From: Selaginella moellendorffii
Lineage: Eukaryota > Streptophyta > Lycopodiopsida > Selaginellales > Selaginellaceae
DNA: 64,000 bases
Assembly (NCBI RefSeq): GCF_000143415.4
Contig: NW_003314282.1
Coordinates: 1,383,374-1,447,373 of the forward strand
Direction of reading: 5' to 3'
Shown here: piece after piece, positions 1 through 9,674 of the stretch
How the letters are laid out: the number at the start of each line of letters is the position of its first letter
Position numbering within the stretch: position 1 is the first letter of the stretch
Translations under genes and position numbers: made by a program
The notes under the pieces: model-generated
Told to the model about the DNA's origin: nothing
Databases searched by the model: none
What the model saw: the letters and a program-made list of their open reading frames with translations, nothing else

Positions 1-171
1 TGTTGGCAATGTTTTGGTAGAGCATAAATATTTGATGGATTATTCAGCATAAAAGACTTCATTCCATTCTTGTCATCACGAACAGTTGCTGCCATTGGAC
101 AAAAAATAAAACGTTGCTAAACAAACCAAAATCGATTTCCTTATGGATACTTTAGGGATAAAGATCATGAC

Positions 172-1860
172 TTGCTGTTTCAAATGAGCGTTTGGTTCTG
201 GGTCACCACCATGGAGAAGAGCAACGTGCCAAACCACATCTCACAAACAACTTTGTTTCCTCGACTTGAGCCTGGGAGCAAAGGTCCTATGGCTTTGACC
301 CCCTGGTTTGCGACCACTTTCTCGAGCAAAAGCCGCATGGGAGGAACCTGTTCCATGACAGAAACGTCAAGTCCGCTACAGTGAGATCGAAGAACTTTGT
401 CAGTGCTGGGAATCGCCATACTCCACTTTGAAAGCTATCACTTTCACAAGAGTGGTACCTGTAAGTCAGTGTCCTATACAGAAAAGTTAGGACGGATTAC
501 AATTCCAAATCCCCAGGACCAGCAGACATTGTCTTGGATGTAAACCAGGACCGTGACTGCAACGAGATGAATTCCCCAGAAGCACAACTTGAAGAACGAG
601 GCCTTCTTCTTTATCTCAGAGGAATCGTGCTCATCTGACAATCTCTTCCTCGATAAAGTTTACTTTGCAAACCAGCTTCTCGCAATGAAACCTGCTTTAA
701 TCAGTCCCTCTACCTAGAAGTGTGTGAAGATTGAAGAAAGGTGGCACTTTTCTCCGGCAAAGACGAACAATAGCTTGGACGTCCCTTGATTCCTTCCTTC
801 CCTTGATTTTCTCCAGTGTGATCCTGCTCAACTCTAGCCTCTATAACAGTTAACTTTCCTGACAATGTTTGATACCATCTAGTGTACCGAAGGCGGCAGT
901 GGCCGCTGTAAACTTTCCTCTAGAGTCCACTTTTAAACGTATTGGGAATACCGAGAACCTATGCGTTTCTTGTCTGCTTTGACATCGAAGGCCTCTTCAT
1001 GAACTGAAGCAGATTGCAACTCCATCCCTGCAAACAGCAAGCTTCATGATCAAATGAAGCATTTGATATTTTTTTCTCTCACCTTCCAAAGTTCGTTGTC
1101 AGCAAGCCGTCTCGAGTGAGAATTCGGGCTTTTGTAGTCAGCACTTTTCCAGTAAAGCTTTCTTCTAATTACCATCATTTCCCAAGTTGAACATGAGATA
1201 GGAGGAAGTGAAGGCAAGTTAGCATCTTAGTCGTTGACATCCTGCTTCCCTGTTCAACTTTAGCACTACCTCCGGACTTTCATTTATTCCTGGTTTCGAA
1301 CGTGATTTCCAGACGCTTCTGAATTTCCGCACTTATCTGCAAAACATTCCGTTACAACCTCAATCGATGCCAGTCTAGTTCGGTGGACCTGTGTAATTAG
1401 CAGTCTCGTGTAATAGCTCGAGTGTCTCCTTTTTCAACGATCTGTCAGTGCGATGAAAAACAAAGGTAAGGTTCTACTATCGAGATCAGCTATGGCATTG
1501 GTAAGAGCCGAATCAAGGGAATTGACAACTTCTGTTATCTGCGTCAGGGCCATCAAGGTACAGGGACAATCTGTAATTGAATCTATCCCATATGCATGGG
1601 AGGGCCGCCATGGGATATAATGTCAAGCTAGTTTGCACTGTTCAGAGATCATACCAATTGTAACCTGTCCCAAAACAGAAGTTATGCTATTAACTTCTTC
1701 TGCTGCCTTTGAGTGCAAAAATGAAGATCGCGTGCAAACAAGTGCGCGAGAACTTACATGACAGCTAGTATCCTCAGCAATTGTCGAAATGTCGGTTATT
1801 AGAAAGAGTTCAAGGGAATCGTGAGCAGCCAGCCATTGCTGTGGATGATCTTGGGTCAAA
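172..1860 (-). pseudogene. Duplicated, broken copy of the NPF transporter locus
   Basis: This stretch is a diverged direct copy of about 2960-5270. Bases 180-420 match the start of NPF exon 4 and the end of exon 3; 420-700 match the middle of exon 3; 925-1075 match exon 1 and its 5' flank; 1080-1860 match the upstream region. The reading frame is lost through indels and stops, and exon 2 and most of exon 4 are absent, so it cannot make a transporter. Between the exon 3 and exon 1 matches sits a segment unrelated to NPF that matches CFAP206 exon 1. The longest surviving frame (180-419) even runs through the former intron 3. I saw no gene in 1-170. Confidence 0.8.
735..905 (-). pseudogene. Fragment of CFAP206 exon 1 inside the NPF pseudogene
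   Basis: Bases about 735-905 are closely similar, in the same orientation, to about 7335-7510, the 3' part of the first CFAP206 exon. Shared words include the segment around acaatagcttggac and the segment reading gataccat.tagtgtacc. The copy has short insertions that break the frame. It lies exactly where NPF exon 2 should be, so it arrived with or after the duplication of the NPF locus. It is a dead fragment. Confidence 0.75.
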
Positions 1861-1869
1861 ACGTACAGC

Positions 1870-2285
1870 AGCAATTGAGAGAGGAATTCCTTCAGTAGCG
1901 CCTCATCCGACGGCCACAACTATGATTTCTCTCAAGTTGCGTGAAAAGGTTAGGTCGCAGACATGGACGCTTGGCCGAACAATTCGGACAAGAGACAGGA
2001 ATCAGATATGCTAGTTTCCTCGTATTTCCAGGCTTTGTATGCTCCTCACGCAATGACGTATGTGACAAGACAAAACTGTTCCCGTCTAGCTTTAGATTGG
2101 TGGACCATCAAATGCCGTGCTAGTAAATACAACACGAGGTTCTAATGCCGATGCTTCTCTCACGGATGCGCAAAAGGCAGCGCACCGGCAGATGAGTAGC
2201 GATGGACCGCAGTCAATGCAAGCTGATGACTAGAAGTCCATTGGCTGAATACGAATCTTTGATTTAGATTAACGAATGTTTCTTC
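1870..2285. other. Intergenic, no gene seen
   Basis: This is the spacer between the NPF pseudogene and the 3' end of the intact NPF gene. Short open frames on both strands have no recognisable domain and no plausible splice structure. The right part is presumably the 3' UTR and downstream region of the NPF gene. Confidence 0.4.
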
Positions 2286-4150
2286 TTAAACTCTAGAGGA
2301 AGGTGGCAGCAACACTTCATTGTCTTTGTACTTGAACCAGATCGCCAGTGGCACGAAAACTCCAATGTTGGCAACGTTGAGCGCCGCAAGCAGCCAGTAG
2401 AAGAAGTTTAGATGCCCCTGGTTGAGGTTGTGCTGGATCCAAGGATGCGAGGGACCTGTGACGCGGTTGACAACCGTGATGAGAATGCTGCTCAAGAAGC
2501 TCCCGCCCGCGAGGGTGGTCAGCTGGAGCGCGGCCCCCAAGCTACGCATCGCTGCCGGAGCTTGATCGTAGAAAAACTCGATCTGGCCGCTGTAAGTGAA
2601 CACCTCCGCCAGTCCCAGGAGAATGTACTGCGGTAGAAGCCAGAAGATCGTCATTGGCAGCGGCTTGCTGTGTGGAAACTCCCTCGCGACTTTGAGCCTC
2701 TTCGTCTCGACCAGACCCCCCGCCAGCATCGAGGCCACCGTGATGAACATCCCGATTCCCATCCGCTGGAGCATGGTGATGCCTCTCGGGTGCCCCGTGA
2801 TCTTCCGGACCGACGGGACGAAGAGGCGATCGTAGAGCGGCATGGAGAAGAGGACAGTCAGGTTTGTGAAGAGCAGCATCGAGGCTGGCGGGATCTTAAA
2901 CTTGCCGTGGATGCTGTTCTCCAGGGTGCTCCCTTGCTTGACGAAGAGCGTTGGGTTCTGAGCCACCGCCGTGGAGAAGAGCAGCGTGCCAAACCACATT
3001 GGTAGAATCCTCATGAACACCTTTGTTTCCTCGACTTGAGCCTGGGAGCAAAGGTCCCATGGCTTTTTGGCATCGCCTGGCTTGCGACCACTTTCTCGAG
3101 CAAAAGCCGCCCGGTCGAGGAACCTGTTCCATGATAAACAAAGACAGCAACGTCAAGTCCGCTACAGTAAGATCGAAGAACTTTAGCTTACGCTATCGGC
3201 TTTGTTGCTTTGTCAGTGCTGGCGGGAATCGCCATATGCCACTTCGAGATTGCCGAGGCTATCACTTTCACTATAGTTGTGAGGGGACTACCGTGCGGCT
3301 TCTGATACCTGTAATTCGGTGTCCCATACAGCAAAGTTAGGACAGATATGACCATGAGTACCGTCGGAATTCCAAATCCCCAGGACCAGCCGACGTTGTC
3401 TTGGATGTAAACCAGGACCGTGACTGCAACGAGCTGGCCGGCGTGAATTCCCCAGAACCACCAGTTGAAGAACGAGGCCTTCTTCTTTATCTCGGAGGAA
3501 TCTTTCTCATCAAACTGGTCCGCTCCAAACGACGAAACGCACGGCTTCATGCAACCCGAGCCAACCGCAACCAGGTAGAGGGCAACGAAGAAGAATGCGC
3601 GCTGCTGCTTGGAGGCTGGATTGCAGGTTTCATTCCGAGACGCTGGTTGGCAAGGTAATGGGCGAAGGGACTTTAGCGAGGAAGAGACCGTGAGTAGAAT
3701 CAGGCCCTGCGGGAAAAAATACATAAGCAATCGTCTGAAGAATGCAGAGAAAGTGAAACAAATCTGCTTACCAAAATGTACAGTCCAGCCATGGTGAGAA
3801 TAGTCCGATAGCGCCCCCAGAATGCGTCTGCTAGAAATGCTCCCAAGAGAGTCACCATGTAGATGGTCCCAACCCAGTTGTTGATGTTGGTAGCCGCTTC
3901 AGCCGTGTTTTCGTGAAGAACACTAGTCATGTAAGTCACCAGGTTCGCCAGGATTGCAAAGAAGGCTATCCTGTCGAATATTTCATTGGCTGCAAGAAAA
4001 AACTCAAGTAAGCTAAGTGAAGCTTTCAAAGGTATTGGGAATACCAAGAACGTAGCAACACCCCTTCCATCCACCGGTGCTTTTCTTGTCGGCAAGTCGT
4101 CCCTTGAAATCGAAGGCCTCGTCGTGAACTGAAGCAGATTGCAATTCCAT
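2286..4150 (-). CDS. NRT1/PTR family (NPF) proton-coupled transporter, 4 exons
   Basis: Family role: proton symport of nitrate, peptides or hormones across a plant membrane; the substrate cannot be read from sequence. Exons on the minus strand are 4150-4045, 3989-3772, 3706-3192 and 3123-2286, all with GT-AG introns of 55-68 nt. They join to 558 codons with no stop, close to the usual 550-600. Visible landmarks are the N-terminal FDFKGR...TGGWKGC stretch, the ANEIFDRIAFFAI helix, NLVTY, GAFLADAFWGRYRT, the CVSSFGADQFDE motif, FFNWWFW, then FLDRAAF, QVEETK and the C-terminal helices with LGLAEVFTYSGQIEFFYDQAP. The start is the first ATG in frame with the family's N-terminus. The EXXER motif that couples protons in many NPFs reads NEIFDR here, so it is degenerate. 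A dead copy lies just downstream on the same strand. Confidence 0.88.
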
Positions 4151-5590
4151 GTGTGTCGTCCCTGCAAACAGCAAGCTTCATGATTCAAATGAAACATTTC
4201 ATAGTTTGAAGTCTCACCTCCTCCAAAGTTTGTTACCAACAGCTTCGAGTGGAAATTTGGTGTGCATGTCCACGGGCTTTTGTAGTCAGCACTTTCCAGT
4301 AAAGGAGGTTGTCCAGTCGTTTTTGAAGTCCTTCTCTTCGTTTCTGTCTTCAATCTTGCGTACGAGGCAGATAACTCATCGAAGGGTCGAAATCTGTGGC
4401 GGATAACGATATATTCCAGGTTCCTTGATCTTTTTTAAAGTTTGTGGCGTCCTGCTAGGCAGTATGAGCTTTTGTTTAAATCTTCTGATTCCCCTGCATC
4501 ATTCTCCAAGTTGAAGAGGAGGTGGGCGGAAGTGGAGGAATCTAACTCATGCACTTCTACCACAGAGTCCCTCTCTTACTTCATCTGATGAAGTTATCTT
4601 ACCAACACCTTAGTCGTCGTCATCTTGGAACCTGTGCGTCCCATGTTTACTTTTAGCACTGGGAACCACATTCTATTTTTTCATCTTTTGTGACTGTACC
4701 CACTGGTAAAGACAATGATGGTGGATTTCGCATTGTGGCCTGAAAGCAAACACGTGCTTTCGTTAGAAAACTCCCACATGATTGTCATCCATACCTCCAA
4801 CATGAGCGCTTCTAAATCTCCGCAATTATCCGCAGAAACATTTTTAAAGGTCGTACTTAGCATGAAGCATCATGTTCCGGACTTGCCTGGACGTGTTACA
4901 CCCTCGATTAATGCCAGTCTGAGTGCCAGTGTGCTTTGGCAGCCACACCTGTTGCATTCGCGATGCGTGAGCATCGTTTTACAGAAAAGAAATGTTTGAA
5001 AATGAAACTAATAAGGACCTGTGTTTGCAGCGATCTCCTGTAATAGCTAGAGCATGTCTGTGCACTGGTTGTCTCCTTATTCAACGACCTGACAGTATAA
5101 TGAAAAACAATGGTAAGTTTCCACTATCGAAGTCCAACCATTACCTGGTCAGAGCCGAATCCAACGAATTGACAACATCTGTTGTTGTCTGCGTCGAGAA
5201 CTCACATGAAAGTGGCTTACTTAGTATGCTCAGCAACTGTCGAAATGCTGGTTATTACAAAGAGACGACAAACACCAAAAGAAAGGACCCAAACCTTGGA
5301 AATATTCAGGACAGAAAAAGGAGCCTCGTTTTCCAGCGCCAAAATGTGGACCAGCTGAGACATCTTGCGAACAGCATTCGTCACGGCTTCAAGATATAAC
5401 GACGGCCCAGCGATGAACCTGTGACCACCCGCGCGTCAGCACAAAAGAGTAGACGATACTAAAGAACCTTGACGAACTCCATGCAAAGACAGACACAAAA
5501 TGAGCTTGTAGATGCATTTGACTAGCGAGTTGACGACGAACCTAGCTATAGCATCCACTTCTCTGCAGAATCAAGCACCGGTAAAAGAGA
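4151..5590. other. NPF upstream region, no gene seen
   Basis: No coding exon is supported between the NPF start and the CFAP206 3' end. The stretch 4205-5270 is the source of the similar sequence at 1080-1860, so it was part of the duplicated segment. It presumably holds the NPF promoter and 5' UTR, and in its right part the 3' end of CFAP206. Confidence 0.4.
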
Positions 5591-8130
5591 TTACTGGTTT
5601 AACGCTTCCTCGCTAGAAAATGCATAAAGCTTTCCCTCGACATGCACGAGTCCTATGTCAGGATCTCCGTGAAGAAGGAGGCCTCTGTGCTTGGCTAATG
5701 CAACCGGACAATAGCCAGAAAGCTGCAAGGCTCCCCCACCTTGCAATGCATTCTCCACATCCTCGTCTCTCAAAATACCGCATCTTAAATCTTGTTGTGT
5801 GCCCGCTTTGCTTAAGCTTTGCATGCAAGAAACAGAAAATCAGTTTCAAACAAAGCCAACCACACAGGACTTACATCACGTCGTTCTCGTGCCAGTCGAC
5901 TGTGTAGACTTCGGGAGGCAGAAAAGTGGTGTAGTTCACAAGGGTGTTCAGTTTTGACAAACCCGTCGAAGAGCATATGTTTGCTATGCCAGATGGCGTG
6001 GGCGTGAAGAGAGGCTGAGAAGCTAGTGAAAGTAACGGAATGGAGGCCCTGGCATACGCTCGAAGAACTCTTAGCTCCTCACCAACAGACTTGACTATTG
6101 TTCCTACAGCTTGGAATTGGGGGTACACCTGCGATGAATACTTCATAAGTTAGGACATGAAGGAGAAGAAAAATAAAAGCAGAAAACAACAGACCAGTTC
6201 ATTCGCGATACAGCTCCTGCATTCGATGGTTTCATACAAGTTTCTGAGGTGCTCGCAACACTTGTCATCATACTCCCTGACGATACCAAATCTCTCCGTG
6301 AGAACATTTTGGAGGCCTTCCAGCAGCGCAAATGCTTGCAAGTAATAAGCAAGCTCGTCCCGTAGTCTCTGAAGCAAGACGTGACGCATTCCAAGTGGCT
6401 CGAGGTGCAGTCTGATTGCCTCCGCACACCTCTGAGCTTTCTCGTTGGTCTTTTGCAGACAATCCATCAGCGTTTCACCCAAACTCTTCATCTCATCCCT
6501 GTAGTGTCCAAACGGAAGCTCAAATCCTTCACCACCTCTGCCCAGCGACCTTCACACAAGTTCCCAGTTTCTTGAGATGAGCTTTGGAGCCAAGGAAACT
6601 ATCCACCATGCAACGTACTTGTTGAACACACGAATGCCTGTTACCGCGGCAGCCATCTCTTCAACTTGTATTGCTTTCTCGGCTTTTGGATGATCAATCC
6701 AAGAGATGCACGTCGCCTGTGGAAAGATACTCTCGAGAGCCGCTCGAATCTCGGTTATACTGGCAACTGTCATCTTCTCCTCGACTTCCTTGCTAAAGTG
6801 AAGGACGTATCTCAGCATCCGCGAATGTAAATCCTCCACGATCTGGAATGTTCTTTGCAAGTCGTTTATCTGAATGGACGTCCAAATTGAGAAACTTGTT
6901 GGGAACGCTATGAATACGTTGGACCTGAACTTCCGCGACGGATTTCGCCATGTCCTTGAGCACTGCCTTCCTCCGGTCAGCATCCATTTTCAATCCCTTC
7001 AACTCCAGATCCGTGGCGGCTTGTGCAGAAATCTGATCGCTACAGAAAAGGTATTTCAAAACCAAGGTCATAATTGCTTCGAATGTACCTGAAGTCTAAT
7101 TGTCTCTTGAGCAGGACAATCCTCTCGCAAAAGCCTCTGAACACAGCCGTCCAGAAAATCTTTTGAAGAGTCTTCCGCAACTCCAGGGCTGCAAACGCAG
7201 ACAGAGATCATGTAAAACTGGTAAAACTGGTAGCACAGAAAAACTTTTAAGTTACCTGGACATCTCTGGATTAAGCAAAGAGCCCGCTCGAAGTTGAAAA
7301 TAAGCCATAGCGTCGAAGAAAGGCGGCACTTCTTTTGCCAGTCTCACACTTTTCTCCCGACAAAGACGAACAATAGCTTGGACGTTGCTTGATTCCTTCC
7401 TGTATCTTTCTTCCTCTCCAGCGTGACCCCGCTCATCTCTAGCCTCTATAACTTTCCTGACAATATTGGATACCATGTAGTGTACCAAAGGCGCTGTGGC
7501 TGCTGTAAGCTCCTCGTCGCACCCCTCTAGAGCCAACTTATCGAAACTAGAAGTAAGAACCTCATGTTTCAAGTGATCGTGATCGTGATCGTGATTAGCA
7601 TCTTCGTTTCCTGCCACCACTTCCTCAAAAACTTTCGAAACCATGCTATGAACTTCACCGCCAGCCTCTACTGCTCGCAAGATCTCCGCCAAATCCCTTC
7701 CATCGCCCTCCATCTCTCCCAAAATTCTGGATCCCATCACTTGGACCTCTTTGGCAGCCACTATCCTCTCCAAAATCCCCGACAACATGGAATGAACCAA
7801 TTCCTCCATGGCCGATTTCTGCGGCCCATTCGCAACAAAGAAATGCACGGCACCAGTATCGACATCCACCGCGACGCTGTCGCTATGCACAACGCGCTGG
7901 AACACCGCCGCGACCATGGCGCGCACGGCCTCCTCCCCATCAAACACACCTCGATCCGCAAGGCGCTCGTAAACCCTAGAATCGCCAGCGGCCACCACAT
8001 CCCCGGCAGCTCTCATCACTCCCTGGATCACCCGCGCTATCATCTGCCGCACTGCCTCCAGCTGCTCGCGATCCATCGCGCGAGCCCTAAACCCTAGCCC
8101 CAGAAGGCGCGAAGCAACAAAAGGCGCCAA
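5591..8130 (-). CDS. CFAP206: Cilia- and flagella-associated protein 206 (CFAP206)
   Basis: CFAP206/FAP206 docks radial spoke 2 on the axonemal doublet of motile cilia; in a plant it would act in sperm flagella. Minus-strand exons: 8130-7256, 7188-7089, 7032-6925, 6869-6619, 6537-6195, 6128-5875 and about 5816-5591. Phases agree throughout and a TGA at 6552-6554 falls inside an intron. Family matches include AALESIFPQA, VTGIRVFNKGGEGFELP across the exon 4/5 join, and the C-terminal block YCPVAL...GLLLHGDPDIG...YAFSSEEAL. The first exon is longer than in animals and holds five imperfect repeats of a V-x-x-M-[VIL]-x-x-[VI] helix (residues about 27, 69, 112, 160, 216) and an HDHDHDH tract. Start is Met1 (8130) or Met19 (8076). 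The extreme C-terminus may continue through a gtaatc donor near 5594; I could not settle it. Confidence 0.85.
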
Positions 8131-8176
8131 ATTTAAAATTTAAAATTTAAAAGTTGAAGAGCCCTAATTCTTTCTA
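8131..8176. promoter_or_regulatory. Short divergent promoter between CFAP206 and a PPR gene
   Basis: Only 46 bp separate the first possible CFAP206 ATG (8130, minus) from the PPR ATG (8177, plus), or 100 bp from the second CFAP206 ATG. The spacer is AT-rich and contains a tandem taaaattt repeat at about 8131-8150. Both genes must be driven from this spacer or from inside each other's 5' ends. Confidence 0.55.
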
Positions 8177-9625
8177 ATGGAGGATGTCCAAAGCCAAGCT
8201 CTAGCGATTCCTGCGAGAGAGAAGAAACGAGTGAGAGTGAATGCCGCGCCCTACGCAGCAGCGCTCCAGCGATTTGGCAACGAGAAATCTCTCCTGCAAG
8301 GAAAGAGGCTCCACGCCTTGATCGCCCAACGCCACCACGACCGAGACACTTACATCGGCAATCTCCTCGTCCAAATGTATGGCAAGTTCGGCAACATGGA
8401 AGACGCGGAGCTCGCATTCCACCGCATCGCCAAGCCCAACATCTTCTCCTTCAACCTCTTGATCGCCGCGTACCTCCAAAACGATTGCAGCGCCAGAGCT
8501 CTCGCCACTTTCGATCGGATGATCTCCTCCAGCAGCGTCGCCCCGGACGCTTACACTTTCTCCAACGCGGTCACCGCCTGCTCCAAGCTGGAAAATCTGT
8601 CCAGAGGTGAGGAACTCCACGAGAGAATCGCCTGCTCAAACCTGGAGAACACCACTGTCGTAGAGAATTCGCTGCTGGGTATGTACTCACGGTGCGGGAG
8701 CATCGATCGAGCTCGCCAACTTTTCGATCAGATGTGCTGCAAAGATCTCGTGTCCTGGAACACGATGCTCGCGGGATATGCCCAGAACGGGCATAGCAGC
8801 CAGGCTCTCGCGCTGTACAGCAAGATGTTAGAACAAGGCATCCAAGCTGACGATTTCACTTACTCGAGCGTTCTCAGCGCCTGCTCCAAGTGCGGTTCCT
8901 CGGATCTCCGCAGCCAAGCTGCCGGGCTGCTCGAAAAATCCATGGCCTCCGCCAGTGTCGTTGTGAAAAATGCGGCTGTCCAGTTGCTTGCCAGATGCGA
9001 GGGCCTCTCCAGCGCGAGGAAAAAGTTCGAGGCGATGGGGGCCGAGCGGAATGACGTCTCCTGGAACTCGATGATCGCTGCGTTTGCTGAGCACGGAGGT
9101 CTGGACCAGGCGATGGAGCTTTATCGCGAGATGGAGCTCGAAGGTGTCCAACCGAGTGAGGTGACCTTCATGAGCATCTTGCGAGCTTGCAGCCACTCTG
9201 GAGAGCTGGAGCAGGCCATCCGGAGCTTTGGCTGCATGCAGCACGACCATTGCCGGCTATTCCCTTTGCAGCAACAGTACCGCTGCGTTGTGGACGTTCT
9301 TGGACGAGCCGGATGGCTGGACCAGGCTGAGTATTTCATTTGCGGCACCGAGGAGCTCGAGCGGGATCCGGTTGCATGGCTGACACTTCTTGGAGCCTGC
9401 AGTGTCCATCGCGATGTAGATCGAGGAATTCAAGTCGCCAACAGGGTGGTGGAGCTGGATTCCAAGGGAGCTGCTGCTATTCCAGCTCTTGTGTTGCTGT
9501 CCAATATCTTTGCTGCTGCTGGAAGATGGGATGACGTTGCAAGCCTGAGAAGAGTCATTGATCAGAAAACTGAAAGACAAGAAAGAATCAAAAGAACTTG
9601 TTTACCTCGAGCCAAGTTCGCGTGA
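8177..9625 (+). CDS. PLS-class pentatricopeptide repeat protein ending in a partial E domain
   Basis: A single-exon ORF of 482 residues, typical of land-plant PPR genes. PPR proteins bind organellar RNA base by base and direct editing, splicing or stabilisation. Successive P, L and S repeats run from about residue 25 to 390, with signatures such as YIGNLLVQMYGKFGNMEDA, NIFSFNLLIAAY, DLVSWNTMLAGYAQNG and DVSWNSMIAAFAEHGG. An E-type block follows (WLTLLGACSVHRD...LLSNIFAAAGRWDDVASLRR). No DYW deaminase domain follows; the ORF ends about 25 residues after the E block, so any editing role would need a partner in trans. No clear transit peptide is visible. Convergent with the next PPR gene. Confidence 0.92.
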   Translation: MEDVQSQALAIPAREKKRVRVNAAPYAAALQRFGNEKSLLQGKRLHALIAQRHHDRDTYIGNLLVQMYGKFGNMEDAELAFHRIAKPNIFSFNLLIAAYLQNDCSARALATFDRMISSSSVAPDAYTFSNAVTACSKLENLSRGEELHERIACSNLENTTVVENSLLGMYSRCGSIDRARQLFDQMCCKDLVSWNTMLAGYAQNGHSSQALALYSKMLEQGIQADDFTYSSVLSACSKCGSSDLRSQAAGLLEKSMASASVVVKNAAVQLLARCEGLSSARKKFEAMGAERNDVSWNSMIAAFAEHGGLDQAMELYREMELEGVQPSEVTFMSILRACSHSGELEQAIRSFGCMQHDHCRLFPLQQQYRCVVDVLGRAGWLDQAEYFICGTEELERDPVAWLTLLGACSVHRDVDRGIQVANRVVELDSKGAAAIPALVLLSNIFAAAGRWDDVASLRRVIDQKTERQERIKRTCLPRAKFA

Positions 9626-9674
9626 CATCGTCCTGGATGCAAAAGGGAGAAGAAAAACGGACATGCTTGCCTTC

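Noticed and set aside
6552-6554. In-frame TGA interrupting CFAP206
   Set aside because: It lies between a gtacgt donor at 6618 and a cag acceptor at 6538; splicing restores the conserved VFNKGGEG join in phase.
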